From Cyanobacteria bacterium UBA4641 (GTDB lineage: Bacteria > Cyanobacteriota > Vampirovibrionia > Gastranaerophilales > Gastranaerophilaceae), in assembly GCA_002405805.1 (NCBI GenBank), contig DHMN01000028.1, forward strand, positions 80,935-100,263: a stretch of DNA of 19,329 bases, written 5' to 3'. Positions within the stretch are counted from its first letter, which is position 1; each line of letters begins with the position of its first letter. Positions 13,656 through 19,329 of this stretch are shown in pieces. A model generated the notes under the pieces. The model saw nothing but the letters and a program-made list of their open reading frames with translations. It made no database searches and had not been told where the DNA came from. The position numbers and the translations under genes were made by a program.

Positions 13656-14246
13656 ATGGAAATTTGTGTTTTTCAAGGAACATTCAATCCTATACACAAT
13701 GCACATTTAAGAGTTGGTGAATTTGTAGTAAATCATTACAATTTTGATAAACTCTTATTCATTCCTGCCGCAAATCCGCCACACAAGCACCTTGTTGAAG
13801 ATAATTCACTCCACAGGTTAAAAATGGTAGAACTTGCAACTGCCAACAATCCTAAATTTGAAGTATCTGATATTGAATACAAAAGAGGAGGCAAATCCTA
13901 CACTTGCCTTACTATTGAAGAACTTTACAAGCAATATAAACCGGATAGCAAAATCAAATTTATCATCGGAACAGATGCATTTGCAAAAATTGAATCTTGG
14001 TATGAAACAGATAAGTTAAAAAAACTTGTGAAATTTATCGTGTTTATAAGGGAAGACAATTTTGAAAGTTCAAAGTATGATTATCTAAAAGAGAAAGGGT
14101 ATGATTTTGATTTTCAAACTCTGCCTTTTGAAGATATCTCATCAACAAAATTGAGAGAAAAAATAAAATGCGGTGAAGATATTTCACCTTACGTTCCAAA
14201 CTCAGTAAAGGAGTACATTTTAGAAAATGGATTATATAAAAATTAG
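13656..14246 (+). CDS. nadD: Nicotinate-nucleotide adenylyltransferase NadD
   Basis: A 196-aa enzyme of the nucleotidyltransferase (HIGH) superfamily that joins nicotinate mononucleotide and ATP to form deamido-NAD, an essential step of NAD synthesis in the cytosol. The signature GTFNPIHNAH at 8-17 supplies the two catalytic His (H14, H17). PAANPPHK at 37-44 and ISSTKLR at 161-167 are the substrate and ATP loops conserved in NadD. The ATG is preceded by AGGATAAGAT. Length is normal for NadD (about 190-215). It overlaps the following yqeK gene by 20 bases, the classical nadD-yqeK arrangement of Firmicutes and cyanobacteria-like genomes, implying translational coupling. Assignment is secure. 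Confidence 0.95.
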   Translation: MEICVFQGTFNPIHNAHLRVGEFVVNHYNFDKLLFIPAANPPHKHLVEDNSLHRLKMVELATANNPKFEVSDIEYKRGGKSYTCLTIEELYKQYKPDSKIKFIIGTDAFAKIESWYETDKLKKLVKFIVFIREDNFESSKYDYLKEKGYDFDFQTLPFEDISSTKLREKIKCGEDISPYVPNSVKEYILENGLYKN

Positions 14247-14823
14247 CACGGAAGAATTATTAGATTGGTTGAAAAAGAATTTAAACGAAGAGCGCTACGA
14301 GCACTCACTGGGAACAGCAGATTGTGCCAAAGATTTAGCTCAAAAATATAATTTAGATACAGAAAAAGCCTATGTTGCAGGGTTATTACATGATTGTGCA
14401 AAATGTTTTTCAACAGAAAAATTATTATCTATGATTGAAGATAATCACTTGGATGCGGAAGATATTGAAAAAATGAATTACAAAACTTTGCACGCACCTG
14501 TTAGCGCATTTGTTGCAGAAAAAGATTTTGGCGTAACAGATAAAGAAATTCTATCGTCTATCAGATGGCACACCATCGGCAAAGTCGAAATGAGCGATTT
14601 TGAAAAAATAATTTTCCTAGCAGACAAAATCGAAACACGCACAAGAGAACCTGAACACGCTCAGCCAATCCGCGACAAATTGCAAGGGAAAAACGGCTTA
14701 AATGAAGCTTTGCTACAATGTTACAGACAAACTATAAAGAGCCTCGTAGATAGAGACTTGAAAATTTGTCCGATTACTATTGATATTTACAACAAATTGG
14801 AAGATGAGCTTTGTATTAAGTAA
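14227..14823 (+). CDS. yqeK: HD-domain hydrolase YqeK (Ap4A hydrolase family)
   Basis: A 198-aa HD-superfamily metal phosphohydrolase. Metal ligands expected for the fold are visible: H26 (YEHSLG), the H55-D56 pair (GLLHDCAK), H89 (LHAPV), H115 (IRWHT) and D133 (FLADKIE). YqeK proteins form two ADP from diadenosine tetraphosphate, and nearly always sit next to nadD, as here, where the genes overlap by 20 bases. AAAGGAG lies 12 bases before the ATG, inside the end of nadD. The usual third member of that cluster, rsfS (ribosome silencing factor), is absent; the next gene encodes an unrelated large protein with its own promoter. All family motifs are intact. Confidence 0.9.
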   Translation: MDYIKISTEELLDWLKKNLNEERYEHSLGTADCAKDLAQKYNLDTEKAYVAGLLHDCAKCFSTEKLLSMIEDNHLDAEDIEKMNYKTLHAPVSAFVAEKDFGVTDKEILSSIRWHTIGKVEMSDFEKIIFLADKIETRTREPEHAQPIRDKLQGKNGLNEALLQCYRQTIKSLVDRDLKICPITIDIYNKLEDELCIK

Positions 14824-14857
14824 GTTTGCAAATTGTTATATTTCTTAACTTTTATGG

Positions 14858-14863
14858 TACAAT
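14858..14863 (+). promoter_or_regulatory. Extended -10 promoter for the 677-aa protein gene
   Basis: TATGGTACAAT gives an extended -10 (TGGTACAAT). The ATG at 14888 follows a GAGAGGG ribosome site. A weak -35, TTGTTA at 14833-14838, has a long spacer of 19. It would let the gene be expressed separately from the mlaE-yqeK operon, although no terminator separates them. Confidence 0.55.
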
Positions 14864-14887
14864 TGAGGAAAAACAGAGAGGGCACAA

Positions 14888-16921
14888 ATGAAATTACTTG
14901 AAATTAAGAATAATTTAGTGAAGTTATCTTATGCTGCAACTGAAAATCCGATACTTGGAAGATTCATCATCTTAGGTTCAAATGAAAAATCTTATGTTGC
15001 CCAATTTGTCAACTTAAAATCTGACACGGTAAACAACTACGCAATCGCAAAATTGTTATTCACATTCACTCCTGACGGCGTTGTTGATAATTATGACGGT
15101 TCTGTTCCAAATATGGATTCTGAATTATCATTTTTGGCGGCAGAAGAATTGTTGAATCTTTTGCCTGTTGAAACACCTGTCAAAATAGGTAATCTTGCAC
15201 AACAAGATGAAATGTTAAGCCTTGATATCTCTGTTTTTGAAAGAAATTTTACAATCTTTGTAGAAAAAGACACCAATAAAAAAACTTTTATTTCAAACTG
15301 TGTAAGACAGTTATTCCAAATGAAGGAAAAAAGCGTTATTGTCGATACTTGCAACTTGTTTGAAGATTATCCGAAAATCGTGTTCACTAAAGATTTTAAA
15401 CTTCCGCTTAATTCAAAAATGATTGACTATATTTTTGAATACGAATTGGCAGAAGTAGACGCATCAACCAAAGCGGTTATTCAAGATATTTTTTATGCTG
15501 TTCAACAATACATCAAAACTCTTGATTTTGAATTTTTGCCGATTGACAACTTTGTTGACGTTGTTGCAAATCAATACAAAGATATCCAAATGCCGGAATT
15601 AGCATTATTAAAAAACAAATTGCTAAAATACAGAGATGCTAATGTTTTCGCCAACACTAAAGAAGAAGTTTTGGCATTTAAAGAAAAATTAAACGAAAAG
15701 AATTGTTCAATTATTGACCTAAAAGATATAAATGAACCGTTACAAAAAGAGGTTATGTCATTTATTCACCAAGCATTGACAGAATATGAAAAATATATTT
15801 ATTTCTTTGCACCACTGACAGACAGCAATTCTGACAAAAAATTATTAAAACAAATTATAAATAATAATCATGTGTTTACAACAATCCTAGTAAGTTCTTC
15901 TTACAAATACGCACAAGAACTTAAACAACACGCGCAAAACATTTTGTTGTTCACACCAAACGACATGAACCACGATTTTGCAGCATATAACACATTCTTA
16001 AATAAATTAAATCCTGATGAATGTATCGCTTATGGCAAATTAACTCAAGGAATACCATTTATCGTTGATATGAGCGATTTAGACCTGGATTTGACATTGG
16101 AAGATGTTTTGGGCGACAAATATCAATTTGTACCGGTTAGCGATAATATGCAACTTGTTAAAACAGATGAGAACGGAAGCCAAACACCTGTAAACTTCGC
16201 TCCTGAATTAGCGCAAGAAGAAATGCCAATTGAGCAAGAGGAAATCGCGGTAGCCCCTGAACCTATTCAGGAAGAAATTTCTGATTTTTCTCAAGTAGAA
16301 ACCATGATAGATGAAAATGTTCCGCAAATTGAAGAATCAGGTATTATTGATGAACCTGCAATTGAACTTCCGCAAGAACAACCGGAAGAAAATAATCAAA
16401 ATATTGTAGAACCGATTTCAAATATTTTGGATGATGAACCGATTAGCGAAGAAGAGCCAAATCTTACAGAAGACGATTTGGAACTTGAACCACTGCCTGA
16501 ATCTGAAGATTTGCATAGTTTTTCTGATATGTTGTCAGATGAAGATGATTTAACAGAAGATGCGCTAGAACAAGATGACACAACACTAACAGAAGACGAT
16601 TTGAATTTTATTGACGATAACCAAATCGCCCAACCATCAGGAATGTTTGATGAACAAGAGCCTGAAATCACAGATGATTACCAAGAATCACCGTATGTTG
16701 AAGAGCAAACACCGGTAGTTCCAGTATATCCGGCAGAACAAGAACCTGCAGAAGAATCTGGTGATTTTCAACAAGGTGATAGTGTTACCCACCCTAGATA
16801 CGGTCGTGGGGTAGTTGAAAAAATTATCAAATACGGAAACAAGACTCTTTGCTCAATTTCATTTGAAAATGTTGGCAGAAGACTCCTCGACCCAACCATT
16901 TCTGAATTGAATAAGTTGTAG
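14888..16921 (+). CDS. Putative degenerate HerA/FtsK-like ATPase fold with acidic linker and UvrD/CarD-type Tudor-like C-terminal domain
   Basis: A 677-aa protein, apparently cytosolic. Residues 1-115 look like the HerA-type N-terminal barrel (GRFIILG, VAQFVNL). Residues 120-400 follow the order of a HerA/VirB4-like RecA fold: a P-loop position at 124-133 that has lost its glycines (FVEKDTNKKT), SVIVDTCNLFED where HerA has the Asp-containing strand, KLPLNSKMIDYIF, SIIDLKD at 274-280, EKYIYFFAPL at 301-310 where the Walker B Glu should be, then TTILVSSSYK and NILLFTPND. The Walker residues are thus mostly gone, suggesting a pseudo-ATPase. Residues about 430-625 are acidic, low-complexity, with LTEDDLE-like repeats. 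Residues 630-677 (GDSVTHPRYGRGVVEKI...) match the Tudor-like domain at the end of UvrD/PcrA and in CarD, which contacts RNA polymerase. A role in transcription-linked DNA repair or recombination is inferred. The domain reading of 1-400 is by eye and moderate; the C-terminal domain is much surer. Confidence 0.6.
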   Translation: MKLLEIKNNLVKLSYAATENPILGRFIILGSNEKSYVAQFVNLKSDTVNNYAIAKLLFTFTPDGVVDNYDGSVPNMDSELSFLAAEELLNLLPVETPVKIGNLAQQDEMLSLDISVFERNFTIFVEKDTNKKTFISNCVRQLFQMKEKSVIVDTCNLFEDYPKIVFTKDFKLPLNSKMIDYIFEYELAEVDASTKAVIQDIFYAVQQYIKTLDFEFLPIDNFVDVVANQYKDIQMPELALLKNKLLKYRDANVFANTKEEVLAFKEKLNEKNCSIIDLKDINEPLQKEVMSFIHQALTEYEKYIYFFAPLTDSNSDKKLLKQIINNNHVFTTILVSSSYKYAQELKQHAQNILLFTPNDMNHDFAAYNTFLNKLNPDECIAYGKLTQGIPFIVDMSDLDLDLTLEDVLGDKYQFVPVSDNMQLVKTDENGSQTPVNFAPELAQEEMPIEQEEIAVAPEPIQEEISDFSQVETMIDENVPQIEESGIIDEPAIELPQEQPEENNQNIVEPISNILDDEPISEEEPNLTEDDLELEPLPESEDLHSFSDMLSDEDDLTEDALEQDDTTLTEDDLNFIDDNQIAQPSGMFDEQEPEITDDYQESPYVEEQTPVVPVYPAEQEPAEESGDFQQGDSVTHPRYGRGVVEKIIKYGNKTLCSISFENVGRRLLDPTISELNKL

Positions 16922-16990
16922 GATAAAAGATTTAACTGTCATTCCGAACTGCGGATTTTGGCAATGGCAAGTGCGCCGTGTGCACGAAGT

Positions 16991-17024
16991 GAACCCAGCA
17001 CATCTTGGCGAAAGCTGCGTTGAG
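16991..17024 (+). repeat. 34-bp repeat S, copy 1 (left outer arm)
   Basis: Begins GAACCCAGCACATCTTGGCG and ends GCTGCGTTGAG. The reverse complement of 19296-19329 matches with two mismatches in 34. Seventy bases later comes the 26-bp repeat at 17095; in the right-hand copy the two are almost adjacent. Confidence 0.85.
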
Positions 17025-17094
17025 TTTTGGGAGCAGAGGCTGAAAATTGTGGCGTTCAGACCCAACTGCAATGCCGTTTAATGCGAACAAAATA

Positions 17095-17120
17095 GGTCGA
17101 GCCGCCAATAATCCAAGACT
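17095..17120 (+). repeat. 26-bp dispersed repeat, copy 2 (left inner arm)
   Basis: Identical to positions 1-26 and the reverse complement of 19268-19293, bar one terminal base. It is followed by GTTTCAGGGTC, half of a short hairpin repeat. The gene-free stretch 16922-17529 consists mostly of such pieces and looks richer in GC than the surrounding DNA. Confidence 0.88.
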
Positions 17121-17188
17121 GTTTCAGGGTCTATCCATTTGATTAAAAAATAATACACTGTGGCCAAATTTTCAAATCAACATTGATA

Positions 17189-17255
17189 GATTCTGAATAG
17201 CAAGAAAATGATGTGCTCGTACACTCTCACAAATTTTCTAAGCTTTCAGAATGAC
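17189..17255 (-). repeat. Long imperfect hairpin repeat, copy 2
   Basis: Reverse complement matches 4383-4448: ends GATTCTGAA and TTCAGAATGAC, inner arms TAGCAAGAAAAT and ATTTTCTAAGCT. The loop sequences differ, as expected if the paired arms are what is conserved. Confidence 0.75.
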
Positions 17256-17262
17256 GATAAAG

Positions 17263-17326
17263 AATCACGCTTGGCTGTAAACGGCAACGCTCGGATTTGC
17301 AACGAAAACTCAACGTTTCCGTTGAC
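17263..17326 (+). repeat. 64-bp direct repeat, copy 1
   Basis: Starts AATCACGC and ends CAACGTTTCCGTTGAC. A second copy begins exactly 160 bases later (17423-17486) with about four mismatches in 64. Each copy contains a hairpin: CAACGAAAAC and GTTTCCGTTG, nine of ten pairs, around TCAAC. Confidence 0.85.
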
Positions 17327-17422
17327 ACTCTCGCTACGTCCAAGGATTATTGGCGGTTCCCCGCGGAGCGCAATTGCAGAACAAAACTCACCATGGTTAG
17401 TAGCATAATCCCCAGTCCGCCA

Positions 17423-17486
17423 AATCACGCTCGGCATTAAACGGCATCGCTCGGATTTGCAACGAAAACTCAACGTTTCCGTTGAC
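17423..17486 (+). repeat. 64-bp direct repeat, copy 2
   Basis: Second copy of 17263-17326. Between the copies lies GGATTATTGGCGG (17344-17356), a degenerate minus-strand copy of the core of the 26-bp repeat, so the two repeat families are interleaved. Confidence 0.85.
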
Positions 17487-17529
17487 GCATCCTCGACTCT
17501 AGCTACGCTCGTGCCTCTGCCGAGCGTGC

Positions 17530-17556
17530 AAAAAAATACCGCTTGAAACAGCGGTA
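17530..17556 (-). terminator. Intrinsic terminator of the 483-aa protein gene
   Basis: TACCGCT (17537-17543) and AGCGGTA (17550-17556) form a perfect 7-bp stem around TGAAAC. Read on the minus strand it is followed by seven T (17536-17530). It lies 60 bases after the stop at 17617. Confidence 0.92.
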
Positions 17557-17616
17557 GGGAAAAGTTACGAAAAATAATTGTAGGGGAAAATATAAATAAT
17601 AAATTGTTAATCTGTC

Positions 17617-19068
17617 TTATGCATTAAAAATACTGAATGATTTTTCAACATTGTTGCTGATTACTTTCTTAACAGAATCATATTCAGTTTGTAATGCGTT
17701 GTGTTCTGATTCAAGTTTGTTCAATTGCAAGTCAAATTGTTTGTCTTGACTTTCCAATTTGTCCATTCTTGATTGATATTCTTGTTCAGCTATTGCCATT
17801 GCTGATTTGTCTTCTTTTTCAGTGATTGAAGAATCATCGTCTAATGTGGTATTGATGAATGATTTTTCAGAAGTTGAATAGTATGACAATACCAAGTTGC
17901 CTGCTTTCAATTGTTTTACAAACCAGTCATATTCTTTTAAATTAGTTTCATCTTTTGTTGTTGTGAAACCGTTTGCTCTCATTTCATTAAATATGTTTTT
18001 GTAGTAATTAACCATTTCTTTGTCATATTTAAGATTTTGAGAAGTTCCTGAAACATTGTCATTATAATAAGCTTCTGTGATTGCCACAGCATAGTCATAT
18101 AACTCACGTTGTGCAGTTGTTGTACCTTCAAAATTCAATGCTTTTGATGATTTTGTAACATCGTAGCTTGTTCCGCCTTCTGAAACATAAGAACCGTCAG
18201 CTTGTTTTGTAAGGTAGTTTTTGTAGCTTTCACTGATTAAATTTTCACTAGGGTCTGCATAAAGTGCATCAACTTCAACCTCAGTACCTTCTTGGTTTGT
18301 GTAAGTAAATTTTTTAGTTTCAGTGTTATATGTTACTCCGTTTACAACATTGTAATCATCTGTACCTTGTTGGTCTTCAGTTTGATAACATACAACAGTT
18401 GAAGTTGTTCCATCATCATTTTCAACAGTTCTTGCTTCTAATGCATATCTTTCTTTGTAGTAGCCGTTGCTATCTTTGAACAAGTCAATATTTTGACCAT
18501 CTTTTGTTGTTGCATAAGCTGTATCATAAGTAGGATATCCGTCATAAGAATCACTGCTGAATGATGTATAATCAAAACCTAAAATGTGTTCGCCATCGTT
18601 ATCATTGATACTTTTACCGACTGATGCCAAATATTTATCCCAAGCTTCGTGAACAGCCTCTTTTGATTCAGTTACTTTTGAAACATCAATATCAGATTGA
18701 GTGTAGTCTAAATCTCTTAAAAATCTGTTAAAATCACCGTTGTTTTTTTCGTAAGCTTTTGCAATGGCAGAATTTACCAAAACTTTGCCTTCTTTATCTT
18801 TAACAAGATATTGTTTGCCATTAGCAACAGTGTTGCAGCCAGTAATTTGATTGTAAGTTAAATCAGCATAATTTGCTTCAGAATTGTTATAACCTGTCAA
18901 AACTTGATATTTAGTTTTGTTCAAAGCATCTAAGTAAGCATCGTTAATCTGTTCTGAATTATCAGAAAGACGTTGCTTAGAGTAAGCGATAGACTGCTGT
19001 TCCATCTCATTGTTTGAGAGTCTTGCAGTTATGCTTAACAATCTGGCTTGTGATGCTGCCATACCCAT
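17617..19068 (-). CDS. Unknown protein with helical N- and C-termini and variable centre (flagellin-like layout)
   Basis: A 483-aa protein I cannot place in a named family. The N-terminus (MGMAASQARLLSITARLSNN and about 55 further residues) and the last 60 residues (EQEYQSRMDKLESQDKQFDL, then a Leu/Glu/Lys heptad stretch ending SFSIFNA) are strongly helical and probably form coiled coils. The centre, about 85-410, is rich in Asp, Tyr, Thr, Asn and Gly with strand-like segments. Conserved helical ends around a variable middle resemble flagellin, hook-associated and type III secreted axial proteins, but the sequence is not a recognised flagellin. There is no Sec signal peptide, so export, if any, would use another route. 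I choose the ATG at 19068; a TTG four codons upstream is nearer the AAAGGA site and remains possible. It is a single-gene unit with a perfect terminator, flanked on both sides by inverted repeats. Confidence 0.65.
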   Translation of the reverse strand: MGMAASQARLLSITARLSNNEMEQQSIAYSKQRLSDNSEQINDAYLDALNKTKYQVLTGYNNSEANYADLTYNQITGCNTVANGKQYLVKDKEGKVLVNSAIAKAYEKNNGDFNRFLRDLDYTQSDIDVSKVTESKEAVHEAWDKYLASVGKSINDNDGEHILGFDYTSFSSDSYDGYPTYDTAYATTKDGQNIDLFKDSNGYYKERYALEARTVENDDGTTSTVVCYQTEDQQGTDDYNVVNGVTYNTETKKFTYTNQEGTEVEVDALYADPSENLISESYKNYLTKQADGSYVSEGGTSYDVTKSSKALNFEGTTTAQRELYDYAVAITEAYYNDNVSGTSQNLKYDKEMVNYYKNIFNEMRANGFTTTKDETNLKEYDWFVKQLKAGNLVLSYYSTSEKSFINTTLDDDSSITEKEDKSAMAIAEQEYQSRMDKLESQDKQFDLQLNKLESEHNALQTEYDSVKKVISNNVEKSFSIFNA

Positions 19069-19186
19069 AGTGCTTAACAATTCCTTTCAATCATTTTCGT
19101 ATCGTACTCATGTTTACGGCGTATTTGAGTTGAAACTTTAAGAAATTGAGGAAGTTTGTTAAGAAGTTGTAACATTCAAAAATTTT

Positions 19187-19214
19187 TGTCACCCTGAATT
19201 TATTTCAGGGTCTC
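19187..19214. repeat. Short hairpin repeat (CCTGAA...TTCAGG family)
   Basis: ACCCTGAA (19191-19198) and TTCAGGGT (19204-19211), an 8-bp perfect stem around TTTAT, preceded by GTC. The arms differ from the copies at 95-115 and 10732-10752 by compensating changes. The 250 bases after the last gene hold only repeats. Confidence 0.8.
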
Positions 19215-19267
19215 TAATATTGCAAGTTTTGCCTAAGAATAATATGCTTTATTTGAGATGCTGAAAC

Positions 19268-19293
19268 GGTCTTGGATTATTGGCGGCTCGACC
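19268..19293 (-). repeat. 26-bp dispersed repeat, copy 3 (right inner arm)
   Basis: GGTCTTGGATTATTGGCGGC and then TCGACC: the reverse complement of the elements at 1-26 and 17095-17120. Orientation is opposite to both other copies. Confidence 0.88.
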
Positions 19294-19295
19294 GG

Positions 19296-19329
19296 CTCAA
19301 CGCAGCTCTCGCCAAGACGTGCTGGGTTC
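19296..19329 (-). repeat. 34-bp repeat S, copy 2 (right outer arm)
   Basis: Reverse complement of 16991-17024 with two mismatches; it runs to the edge of the window and may continue. Only two bases separate it from the 26-bp repeat, against 70 in the left copy. Confidence 0.85.

Noticed and set aside
16396..16671. Ser-rich open frame on the minus strand
   Set aside because: It is the antisense shadow of the acidic linker: Glu and Asp codons read backwards give Ser and Phe.
16930..17120. tRNA or rRNA remnant in the GC-richer block
   Set aside because: No cloverleaf, TTCGANTC arm or rRNA-like segment could be found; the sequences recur as intergenic repeats.
17208..17473. Open frames on both strands through the repeat block
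   Set aside because: They run across direct repeats and hairpins, have no ribosome sites and no protein-like pattern.
17263..17486. CRISPR array
   Set aside because: Only two repeat units of 64 bp with a 96-bp gap, no further units and no cas genes.

Overview
The window looks like a chromosomal segment of a low-GC gut bacterium of the non-photosynthetic Cyanobacteria side branch (Vampirovibrionia/Melainabacteria, probably Gastranaerophilales). This is inferred from the style of the three pilin N-termini (FTLxEx followed by a V-G-V/A-x-A helix), an MlaE/MlaF pair, a DapL-like aminotransferase, a NifU-like/GGGtGRT pair, and AT-rich intergenic DNA full of short hairpin repeats. No rRNA, tRNA, CRISPR array, transposase or phage block was seen.

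Layout. 1-243: hairpin repeats. 244-2327 (minus): a three-gene operon of type IV pilin-like proteins. Its predicted promoter is back to back with that of the plus-strand pair 2539-4289, a NifU-like Fe-S scaffold protein and a GGGtGRT-family protein, which ends in a clear terminator. 4350-4795: repeats. 4796-5560 (plus): an unrecognised protein with an H-G-H-P...D motif. 5560-5886: no gene, but a structured region ending in a terminator (candidate ncRNA). 6038-8287 (minus): a membrane-anchored protein of unknown function, an Na+/H+ antiporter-family protein, and a 53-codon membrane ORF with a Cys-x-Cys-x-Cys tail. 8378-8747: two minus-strand terminators enclosing a short independent unit. 8810-10579 (minus): a protein made almost wholly of TPR repeats.

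10832-14823 (plus): a compact operon of mlaE, mlaF, a DapL-like aminotransferase, nadD and yqeK. Together these cover envelope lipid transport, a probable lysine/peptidoglycan precursor step, NAD synthesis and nucleotide hydrolysis. It is followed, from its own promoter, by a 677-aa protein at 14888-16921. I read that protein as a HerA/FtsK-like ATPase fold that has lost its Walker motifs, joined by an acidic linker to a UvrD/CarD-type Tudor-like domain. 16922-17529 is a gene-free mosaic of repeats. The last gene (17617-19068, minus) encodes a 483-aa protein with conserved-looking helical ends and a variable centre. It has its own terminator and lies between inverted repeats.

The points most worth following up are the degenerate HerA-like/Tudor fusion, the inverted repeats around the last gene, the overlooked Cys-tailed small ORF, the HxHP...D protein, the candidate ncRNA, and two promoters placed so close to their ATG codons that the mRNAs should be leaderless or nearly so. 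Functional assignments rest on motif recognition by eye; no database search was run.
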